Assembly: GCA_003024985.2 (NCBI GenBank) | Contig: PXIH01S0004822.1 | From: Euperipatoides rowelli | Taxonomy: Eukaryota > Onychophora > Udeonychophora > Euonychophora > Peripatopsidae | Reading direction: 5' to 3' (one strand) | Length of the DNA stretch: 15,469 nucleotides | Part shown: piece by piece, positions 8,208 through 15,469 of the stretch | Position numbering within the stretch: position 1 is the first letter of the stretch | Layout of the letters: the number at the start of each line of letters is the position of its first letter | The notes under the pieces: generated by a model | Told to the model about the DNA's origin: nothing | Seen by the model: only the letters and a program-made list of their open reading frames with translations | The model's database searches: none | Position numbers and translations under genes: made by a program

Positions 8208-8714
8208 AAATTAGATTAGGACCAGGGACAACCTTGCTGGACTATAGTCTGTTGTTGTCTGGCGTATGTATATTTTTAAATTAAGGTAAGTTATTGGAAC
8301 TATGTATTTACTGTAGCAAGGCAAATGCTAGTTTCTTCATTACTTGAGATTAATAAATTACTGTAAGGGAGAGTGTAGATGAATGAGATGTCATCTAGAA
8401 TAAATGATTATTAATACCCTTGGCAACTCTTACATTTCAAAGTCAATAAATAACTTTATGATTGCAGTGGTCAAACACTGGTTTGTGAGCAAATTAGAAG
8501 TAAATTTTTTAAAAAATTTTACTTTGAAGCTGTCATTGTCACAAAGATTTTGTTGTGTGCTCTAAAAGTCATAGGACACATTTACTCTGAATCATCTTAG
8601 AAACATTTATATAATTTTAATAAAACAGTGACATCATGTTTCATATAATTAGCATGTGGGTTGCAAACTTAGCTACTTGAATTACTACAAAAACAACAAA
8701 TCATGTATGACTAT
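8208..8714. other. Non-coding stretch with a short inverted motif copy
   Basis: No gene is seen. AGTAAATTTTTTAAAAAATTTTACT near 8500-8524 is an A/T fold-back. TTACTGTAAGGGAGAGTGTAG (8358-8378) is an inverted relative of the 30-base tandem repeat at 13791-13850. Confidence 0.45.
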
Positions 8715-8918
8715 GGGCGTGTTTGAGAAGAGATTCTGAATCAGTTCTGAACTTGAGAACTTTGTTCCTGGTGTCTGAGAATGGTTTTTCTCACTGTCCG
8801 TGAAGTTCTGAGAACTTACATCTGGGTTCTGATAACCAGGTTCTCTAGGTTCTAGGAATAAGCTGGTACTGCTAAAACCTAAAATGGCGGCGTACATGGG
8901 ACAAAATGATGGGCACAT
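8715..8918. other. GC-richer segment with repeated GTTCT words; possible transposon end
   Basis: The segment starts GGGCGTGTTTGAGAA and holds many copies of GTTCT or its complement AGAAC (for example 8743-8760, 8815-8830, 8838-8855). This is markedly different from the flanking A/T-rich DNA. Subterminal repeats next to a GGGCGTGTT-type end are a style known from non-autonomous DNA transposons such as PIF/Harbinger, but I cannot find the opposite end or a target duplication. A 77-codon minus-strand frame covers 8685-8918. It has no recognised domain and is probably a by-product of the lower A/T content, though a small protein or a first exon cannot be excluded. Confidence 0.35.
8881..8891 (+). 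promoter_or_regulatory. YY1-like site AAAATGGCGGC
   Basis: An exact match to the known animal YY1 core (AANATGGCGGC), which often lies at transcription starts. Here it lies at the edge of the GTTCT-rich segment and overlaps the start of the 77-codon minus-strand frame. There is no TATA box or other promoter element in a convincing position. Confidence 0.25.
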
Positions 8919-9070
8919 AGGATAATATGAAAATATTAAATGGTGAAATCTTTCATTTTATTAGTTGAAATTAGATTTACAATAAGATTCATTAATTATT
9001 ATTTTTCAAAATTCACAACCACAATATTAGATTAGCTTATCCATGGTCAATTGTTCATAATGCATATAAC
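8919..9070. other. Short A/T-rich flank of the LINE 3' end
   Basis: Non-coding, lying between the GTTCT-rich segment and the A-tail of the minus-strand LINE. The bases next to the tail (GCATATAAC at 9062-9070) were compared with the other LINE boundary for a target duplication, and none was found. Confidence 0.4.
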
Positions 9071-11658
9071 TTTTTTTTTTATAACATATGTGCAACACAT
9101 TACAATAGTGTACATCATAAACATTACATCAAATTCTACAATATAATAAACCTTTCAAAAAGAGGGGGGAAAAATTACGTAATTCAGCACCCATTAGACA
9201 ATTATAAACCAAAATAACTGAGTAACAACATCCGTTATGATACATTCCCAAAAATATACTGACCTACCATTCCCCACACCACCATTCAACATTTGGACCT
9301 AAAGGAATGAAACCGAAGATATATATGTACGTATAAAGACTTGAGACAAGAAATAAAATAAATTGGAAAAGGCTGTTTATTTTGGAAAACCCTACACCAC
9401 CATATATTCCTTATAGATCGATACAAAAGGGTAATAAATGGCACACATTCCTCATGTAAAACAACCAGATCCCAGAGATCCTAAGAGACATTGGTAAAAC
9501 ATTACATTGTATAATAATTAAGACATTGTCTCAACTGATGAAAAAAGGATAGACAAAATAAAAGATGATCAATAGTTTCAGAATCTACACAATAAACACA
9601 TTAACGTCAAATCGCATTTTAAATCTTTGCACTAAAAACATCTTAGTAGGGAAAATGTTATGATAAAGTTTAAGCAAAAAGTTATTAGGAGGCGCATTTT
9701 TATCAAATTTTGTCCGCATAAGCTTCCAATAAGAATAAAAATAGTCATTAAGTACAAGATTATTATACAGTTTTGCCAAAGATTTAATACTAAGTTTCTG
9801 CAATGCATAGATAGCAAACATGTCATTAACATCATAAAAAGTTTGCAATTATTTTCTCAATGAGGGCTGCTTCGGCATACAATCTATCAAAAACTTTCCA
9901 TTCGACAGGCGGCATACCCGTAGGAGGGACAGGAATCCTATACCCTCTATCACGATTATAAAGAGCGATCATACTTTTCTGTTGAAATCCATGTAAGCCC
10001 AATCCACCTAAAGGCACTGGAGTAACTGCCAACACATTAGAAACAGAAGTTCTCTTCCCCTATATAAACCTATTTGCCAACATAGTAACCCAGCAGACAA
10101 ACTACTTGGTAAATGAAATATGATGTGCAACAAAGTTCAGCTTAGAAAAAAAACATTTACAAACATGATCCTCTGATACACCGACAAGGAATTAAATTTA
10201 AAATAAATATTGATAGTGCAAAACTACAGGAACCTATTATGTACAATCCTAGGCTGGTTAGCGATTTGAAAAAGATAAGAAACACCTAAAAACTTCACAG
10301 GAGCCAAATATTTAAGACACTTAATAGAATTGTCATACGGCCTTACAATGACCGACTTCAGATAATTTAGGGGAGAGCAAGTTTTAGACAAAGTCATGAA
10401 AAAGTTGTAATACTAAAGGTAAAAAATGCTCATCCCTCATAAATAGTACAATGTCATCAACCATTGCCACAGCATCCATAACAATTCCCAAGATTTCATA
10501 TTGATTCCCACATTAAAGTTGGTAATACTACGAAGTAAGCCATTAATATATAAACAAAAGCTATGTCGAAATCACAGAACCCTGCGATATCCCACGACAG
10601 ACAGGAATTTTCTTACAAATAGATGAACCAAGCACTGGAAAAATCTCCTTATTAATAACATAATTAATGATGCCCGTTGAAAGACTGAAAATACCAAAAA
10701 CCTCCAAAATCTTTTGAATGCGATAGCGATGATTAACAGAATTAAACACAGATTTTGTCACAGAACAACAAAACAGCAGATTTTAGCTTATGCTCCTTAA
10801 TATAATTACATGCTAAACTAACAAATGAAATTGCATCATGAATGGTACCCATAGGCATAACTAACTGCTTATCTACAATAGGAAGTAACAAATCAGACAT
10901 TTTATGGAGCAAAATCTTCTAAAACACCTTGGCATTGATATTAAAGATTGTAACTAGCATAAAATCATCAATTGTGGAATCTCCGAAGGTCTATTAGACA
11001 TATTTAAGTTTAAGGACAAAAGAACCCTTAAACAAATATGAAAAAACACTTCCGACAGCAACTGATTATATAACTTTACCAATATATGAATCGTAATATA
11101 ATTTCTTCACTAACCCAATGGTAAATCCATCAGGTCCCAGTGCTGCCCTTTTATTCAATGAGCACAAAACCCATGAAACATCATCAGCCACTATAGCAAA
11201 ATCAAATTCCACCTTACGTTGACGGCTATCTATTAAACTCAAGTTGTTCTTGCATCTGTCATTGGCCAACCTGACCCACAAATAAATTATAATAGTCATT
11301 GATGTAATTGTGCACATCACCATTGTGCAAAATGACATCTGCAACACGAACACTATGATTAGTTGGAGAAGGCCTTCTAAGAACTATAATCTTAGACAGT
11401 TTATGCAAACGATATATATTTCTCAGTATAAAACAGATTTCAAAATATTGCTTTGCCTATCCATCAGATCCATAAGTTTGTGCTTTGAGATATTGTAGAA
11501 AGTTTCCCTGCAGTTGCCCCTGAAATAGCTTGAAGCTCAGAATTAAGGATAAAATTGAGGATGGATAAAACCTTTTAATTAAGTATATTTTGTTTAAAAT
11601 TAAAGAAAATTTGTCTAACTTCCTGGACCTTGCTTGGGAAAGGGCCACCACAATCCCT
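9071..11658 (-). pseudogene. 5'-truncated, decayed LINE (L1/Tx1-like ORF2)
   Basis: Read on the minus strand, blocks of a LINE reverse transcriptase appear in the right order in shifting frames. There is a linker ending HNYINDYYNLFVGQVG (about 11270-11320), then AALGPDGF (11120-11146), then an LLLPIVDKQLVMPMGTIHDA block (about 10830-10890). After that come FNSVNH (about 10735-10750), RGISQGSVIS (10565-10595), FCLYINGLL, MVDDIVLF (10440-10465), PLGGLGLHGF (9985-10014), and a degraded Cys/His knuckle with DSETIDHLLFC (about 9545-9580). The catalytic box is VDD where F/YADD is usual, and KAFD has become KSVFN. A 3' UTR of about 450 bases ends in A10 (9071-9080 on the plus strand). The endonuclease is missing, so the copy is 5'-truncated near 11658. 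Many frameshifts and stops make it inactive. The clade is judged from motif style only. Confidence 0.9.
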
Positions 11659-11999
11659 AAAAAAAAAAAAAATAGGTTTGTATCTCCCAGATTTTGAAAT
11701 TATAAATATGGCAATCCTAGACTCGGGCTATCTTCTTAGAAGATAGTTGCAAAACTATTTTAAATGGTGCTATATTATAAACTCTAATCTGTTATCTTAA
11801 TAAAATTAAAATTTTAAGATTACTTTATTATGTAATACAATAAGTCATTTATATGGATAATCTTATGCCAGAGGTTCATTGATACAACTCATTATTTAAA
11901 TATAATTACAAAGACAGTTTAAAACTTTTATAAATACTGTAGTTGCATAATCTAGGTTTATGCAACTATTTTATATAGTTGCATATACTGTATATATTT
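11659..11999. other. Spacer between two diverging LINE fragments
   Basis: Non-coding. It holds an A run at 11659-11672, a 19-base palindrome CTATCTTCT-T-AGAAGATAG (11728-11746), and three copies of TAGTTGCATA in +, -, + order (11940-11985), the first two forming an 11-bp hairpin. No coding blocks of either LINE extend into it. Confidence 0.5.
11940..11985. repeat. Three-copy TAGTTGCATA motif, first pair inverted
   Basis: TAGTTGCATAA (11940-11950) faces TTATGCAACTA (11958-11968) around the loop TCTAGGT, and TAGTTGCATA follows again at 11976-11985. It ends just before the start of the plus-strand LINE fragment. Confidence 0.7.
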
Positions 12000-13044
12000 A
12001 TAAACAGCATCATCAGACATTGTGCATAGGATTTGTGGACTTTGATAAAGCTTTTGATGGGTTGATCATAAGAAATTGGTAAGTATATTGATGGAAAGGC
12101 GTTATCAGTTATAAGCAATCTGTATAAAGGACAAACTGCAGTGATTATAGGATAAATATTTTCTTTGATTGGTTTGAAGCAAACTATGACATAAGGCAAA
12201 TATGCTTGTAGTCTTTCATTTTTTTTACTGTATATAACGAAGAATTCATAGATGAAGCACTAAACGACTGACAATAAAAATAGAAGGAAAGAACTTCGAT
12301 AAAATAAGGTATGCTGATAACATTGCCATTCTCACAGCAAGTAAGACAGAAATGGAAAGAGCCTTGCTAAAATAATATAATAGGAGCACAATACAGAATG
12401 AGAATCAATATAGGAAAGACAAAAACACTGATTATAATTGGTAAAGGAAACAAATGCAAAATTGAAAGGAAGTAGAACAAGTGAAATAATTTAGATATTT
12501 GGGCAGTTTGATAACAGAGGACGGAAGAACCACAAAAATTTTAACGATAGTTTGGAAACTAAGAGATGTTAAACATTTATTGAAGATGTTAAAATGCTAT
12601 ATTTGGTGGGTTTCTTATATAATATGGATGTGAGACTTGGACTTTTAACCAAAAGACTTGAAAAAAAAAAAAAAAAGATCATTACTTTTAATATATGATG
12701 TGCAAGAAGAATGTTGAAAATAAAATGGTCAGATATGATCAGAAATGAAGTGTGGAAAAGATGGGAAGATGGTTATAGTCTTATGGATGAAGAAAGGAAG
12801 AGGAAATAGAAATATGCCGGGCATGTCTTAAGAGGATCTGCAGAAATTAGGACTACTAACAGCACTTGAGGGATGGACAGAAAGGGAAAAAAGAAAAGGA
12901 AGACCAAGAATAGAATGGCTAGATGACCTTAAGGACTGGGCCAACAAATCTGGAATCCTTTTATTAAAAAGAAGAAATGAAGATAGTAATCTTTGGCGAT
13001 CCAGGGGTGTGAACCTTTGCCTCGGCGAACGCACCCAATGATGA
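12000..13044 (+). pseudogene. 5'-truncated, decayed LINE (RTE-like reverse transcriptase)
   Basis: Plus-strand RT blocks appear in order across frameshifts. They are GFVDFDKAFDG (12029-12061), LYKGQTAVI (about 12119-12145), VYNEEFIDEALND (about 12230-12268), IRYADNIAIL (12304-12333), and FRYLGSLITEDGR (12490-12528). They continue with a Cys-E-T-W block (about 12626), RRMLKIKWSDMIRNE (about 12705-12750), YAGHVLRGS (12813-12839), and a final open stretch GRPRIEWLDDLKDW to the stop at 13039-13041. These blocks and the short ATGATGAT-like end (13037-13044), with no A-tail, fit RTE-type elements. The active-site box is YADN, not YADD. The fragment starts just before the DKAFD block, so the endonuclease is missing. 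In-frame stops make it inactive. The clade is inferred from motif style. Confidence 0.9.
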
Positions 13045-13790
13045 TCTAGGATATTTTATAAAAAAAATTGATCCATAAGATTATTGTAACAAATCAAATA
13101 ACATACCTTTTTAATATTTTGCATGGTTTTAAACTACAAAACAGTTTGTAGTCATATAGTAAAATCTTTATAAGACTTGTACAATAAATTCTTAGAGCTG
13201 CCAACAGGGTTAAATTGCAAGATTCCACTCGAAGCATTGTTCCTGTTTCTAGATTACATTAATGCAGCATTATAGTTTTTGATTAAATTTAGGATAATTT
13301 TTGAACCTTTTCTTATACCCATTTAAATAATTTTGTTGCTGATATCACAAAAGTGTAAAAAAAAAAATCAAAAAAACTTTCTGTAGTAGGCCTAAATCAA
13401 TTTTACTATTGTCTGCGTAGCAAACTATTCTACCAGATTACTCCCAAAACTACCAGTTGTGTAAGACATGTTGCAGCCTTAGATCAGAAATATGGTCTTA
13501 AGATTAGAACCTGCATTTATTAACACGATGGATTGGCAATCTTGTTTTGTTTAGATCCAAACCTTCACTCCAACTTTACTATAATTAGTTTAAATCAATC
13601 AATAAATCTGCTTAATTCTTTTTTATATTTCCTTCAATCCAACCAGTAACCACTAGACTGCTTTTAGAATAATTTGGGCTGTTTAGTTTGCTAAAGGGTC
13701 ACTATATCAATTTTTAGTTTTCAAATTGCTATGTTGGTAAACAGTCAATTACTGAAGCACAACAATTTTGTATTCCTATTCATTAAGCAT
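13045..13790. other. Non-coding stretch, nothing recognised
   Basis: A/T-rich, with no ORF and no bounded element seen. GTAGGCCTAAATC at 13385-13397 is one of several AGGCCTA words in the window. Confidence 0.45.
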
Positions 13791-13850
13791 TCAACTACAC
13801 TCTCCCTAACAGTTAATCGTTCAACTACACTCTCCCTACCAGTTAATCAG
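13791..13850. repeat. Two-copy 30-bp tandem repeat
   Basis: TCAACTACACTCTCCCTAAC plus AGTTAATCGT is followed at exactly 30 bases by the same unit with three changes. An inverted relative, with ACTGTAAGGGAGAGTGTAG as its core, lies at 8352-8382. Confidence 0.85.
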
Positions 13851-15035
13851 ATTTTAATTTCCAGCAAAAATTATATACCATTTAAAATATCTGTCTGTGC
13901 ATGTATCTAAATAAATACTTTGTTATTGTGGGTTTAGATGTACTATGTACATTGTATATTTTTAAAGCTTTTAACAAAGCATTTTTTTTAATTGAAATAA
14001 AATTATGACAAGACAGTGTGTGTGTTTTTTTTTTTTTTTACAAGTCACTTAAACATGTGAATAAATTGTACCCATCTTTCAAAGCAATATAAAATAATGT
14101 GTATGCCATTTTCAAAAAAAATATTGCATCCAAATTTCTTGCATCATTACTATGTTTGTAGTTATGTCATAAATTTTATTAAATATTACATTTCATTCCT
14201 CAAAAAAAAAAAAAAACCCCAGATTAAACTCCAGGATAAAGGTCTGATTCTCACTATAGGGTAAATAAAAAAAACGTAAAGACTAGTTGAAATAAGAAAA
14301 AATATGTGGTTTAAGTATCGGGACATGGCGTACATGTGCATAATTATAAGGAGGTATGTTCGACCTCGGTAGTCATGGAGTGAAAAATGAATTTTCTTTG
14401 TACATCAGTACACACCAGAGATTTTTTTCTAATTATGAAATAGAATTGGATAAATAGAATTTGACGATTGCCTTCTGAAAAGAGTGGACATTGACTTGAA
14501 GCAAAGCAACCAATATAACCATAAATTGCCACAGTATTTTAATAACTGATGTGAACGATTTTGTGTCATGAATCATTGAAATGAACTGGCATGTTCAATA
14601 ACACCTCGCCACTATTAAAAGTGAGGGGATCTTTTACTAAGAAACCAATTTTTTTAAATTATGGATTGCATTGAAGTTATTACAATAATCTTGTATATTA
14701 CACAGTTTAATTATATTAAGCTAATTATAAATCTGTTTTGTAATTAAACTTGTCAAACTGACAAATCATTGAAATACTGCACATTTCAGCAGCATTTCTC
14801 TCTAAATCTTTGTTTTTGCTGAAGTAATAAACTTGTGGTCTTACAAAAAAGGTTAAATGCAATGCTTGGAATTTTAAAACGTTGGCCACTGGTCACATTA
14901 GAGAGGTGGTCTCTAAAAATAGGGCATTTCTGTGAAAAATTTATTGTAAAGAATTGTGGGAGTTAAAGGCAGGTGATCTGTAATAAGGGTCTCTCAAGAT
15001 ACGTTTTACTGTAATTATTATTATTATTAACCTCC
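13851..15035. other. A/T-rich non-coding stretch
   Basis: About 1.2 kb without a supportable gene. Visible features are a short (TG)n-T run (14016-14039), an A14 run followed by CCCC (14203-14220), and a (TTA)n tract (15014-15030). The 62-codon minus-strand frame at 14344-14532 shows no domain. Confidence 0.5.
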
Positions 15036-15070
15036 GAGATTATCATTATACCTCCAAGATTATCATTATT
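15031..15070. repeat. Two-copy tandem repeat of about 20 bp
   Basis: ACCTCCGAGATTATCATTAT (about 15030-15049) is followed directly by ACCTCCAAGATTATCATTAT, with one mismatch. It is adjacent to the (TTA)n tract and just upstream of the SINE. Confidence 0.85.
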
Positions 15071-15080
15071 CTTACAATAT

Positions 15081-15359
15081 AAAAATCAGAATGACTAGCC
15101 CTGCGGAGCTAGTCGAGTCAGGTGAGCGTCCTAACTCAGCAGTTGCCAGTTCGAATCGGGGGTAACCATTCCCCGGATTAAATTTGTTCTAGTTGTAAAT
15201 GCTTTATTCATGAGATACTGTAAACAAATGTCATTTATATGCTCTAAATGTTTTTCTAGGAATTTATACCTCTGTATTGTATATATTGTGAAATAAAATG
15301 AAGTCATTTCTTCTCTGTTAAATTCTTTTTTTTTTAAAAAAAAAAAAAATCAGAATGAC
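15081..15359 (+). mobile_element. tRNA-derived SINE with A-tail and 15-bp target duplications
   Basis: AAAAATCAGAATGAC occurs at 15081-15095 and 15345-15359, flanking an insert of about 249 bases. The 5' part carries RNA polymerase III promoter boxes. The A box is TAGTCGAGTCAGG (15110-15122) and the B box is AGTTCGAATCG (15148-15158, 9 of 11 to GGTTCGAATCC), with ordinary tRNA spacing. The tRNA fold itself is degraded (the T stem has two mismatches), so this is a SINE head and not a tRNA gene. An A/T-rich body with AATAAA at 15292-15297 leads to T10 then A14, and the right duplication follows at once. An A-tail and long duplications indicate LINE-type retroposition. Which LINE mobilised it is unknown. 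Confidence 0.85.
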
Positions 15360-15469
15360 AATTTCACTCTCATTACAGGTAAGTTGCTTCGTGTCAATAA
15401 ATATTTACCCTATACATAATTTGAAATTGAAGTTTATCATTAATGAGTATCATAATTAAAATAAAAATT
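15360..15469. other. Right edge, with a juxtaposed 3'/5' splice-site sequence
   Basis: TTTCACTCTCATTACAG directly followed by GTAAGTTG (junction between 15378 and 15379, plus strand) has the form of a recursive splice site, or of an exon end. No exon is readable next to it. The rest is A/T-rich. Confidence 0.35.

Noticed and set aside
9660-9863. Plus-strand frame of 67 codons
   Set aside because: Antisense to the C-terminal part of the minus-strand LINE.
11310-11498. Plus-strand frame of 62 codons
   Set aside because: Antisense to the linker/RT region of the minus-strand LINE.
9062-11690. Target duplication around the minus-strand LINE
   Set aside because: The bases flanking the A-tail were not found at the other boundary. 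The duplication is lost or the 5' boundary is misplaced.
11966-12199. Minus-strand frame of 77 codons
   Set aside because: Antisense to the start of the plus-strand RTE-like LINE, whose sense strand shows the RT blocks.
12828-13034. Minus-strand frame of 68 codons
   Set aside because: Antisense to the GRPRIEW-containing C-terminus of the plus-strand LINE.
14344-14532. 62-codon minus-strand frame
   Set aside because: No motif or conserved-looking composition; most likely chance.
15104-15175. Functional tRNA gene
   Set aside because: A and B boxes are present, but the T stem has mismatches, no clean acceptor stem forms, and target duplications plus an A-tail show a SINE.
1-15469. CRISPR array, bacterial operon or phage features
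   Set aside because: No regularly spaced repeats and no dense ORFs; splice signals, SINE and LINEs show an animal nuclear genome.

Overview
The window looks like non-coding DNA from an animal nuclear genome, roughly 70% A+T by eye. It is packed with A/T homopolymers, has no long intact ORF, contains one spliced-type coding exon, and is filled with decayed mobile elements of several classes. Two LINE lineages, a probable DIRS/Ngaro remnant, a tRNA-derived SINE and several non-autonomous DNA transposons together suggest a metazoan, probably an invertebrate. I cannot name the species. The repeated words TACTGTA/TACAGTA and AGGCCTA are common in some marine invertebrate genomes, but that is only an impression.

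Layout. 1-105 is the end of a TA-flanked MITE. 106-807 reads as intron. 808-987 is a last coding exon on the plus strand: a good 3' splice site, 59 open codons, a stop, and a poly(A) signal about 370 bases further on. Its C-terminus looks like a PDZ ligand and resembles the tail of Kv4/Shal potassium channels (tentative). 1643-2607 is a TTAA-bounded, piggyBac-like non-autonomous transposon. It carries one copy of an interspersed repeat, and a second copy lies just outside it. 4466-4725 is a 244-bp MITE with a perfect 8-bp target duplication. 6048-6693 is a 642-bp MITE with long terminal inverted repeats, of the same family as the element at the left edge.

Right half. 7424-7705 is a probable remnant of a DIRS/Ngaro reverse transcriptase. 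8132-8207 is a long near-perfect hairpin. 8715-8918 is a GC-richer segment with repeated GTTCT words and a YY1-like site. 9071-11658 is a 5'-truncated LINE on the minus strand (L1/Tx1-like by its motifs). 12000-13044 is a second LINE on the plus strand (RTE-like). Both are broken by frameshifts and stops and point away from each other. 15081-15359 is a complete tRNA-derived SINE with A-tail and 15-bp target duplications. Just beyond it is a juxtaposed AG|GTAAGT, which is the form of a recursive splice site.

How the parts relate. There is no operon or pathway here. The only host coding signal is the last exon at 808-987; everything downstream of its 3' UTR reads as intergenic or intronic sequence in which elements have accumulated. 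No complete new gene system was found. The best items for follow-up are the exon, the three MITEs with clear boundaries, the SINE, and the 8132-8207 hairpin.
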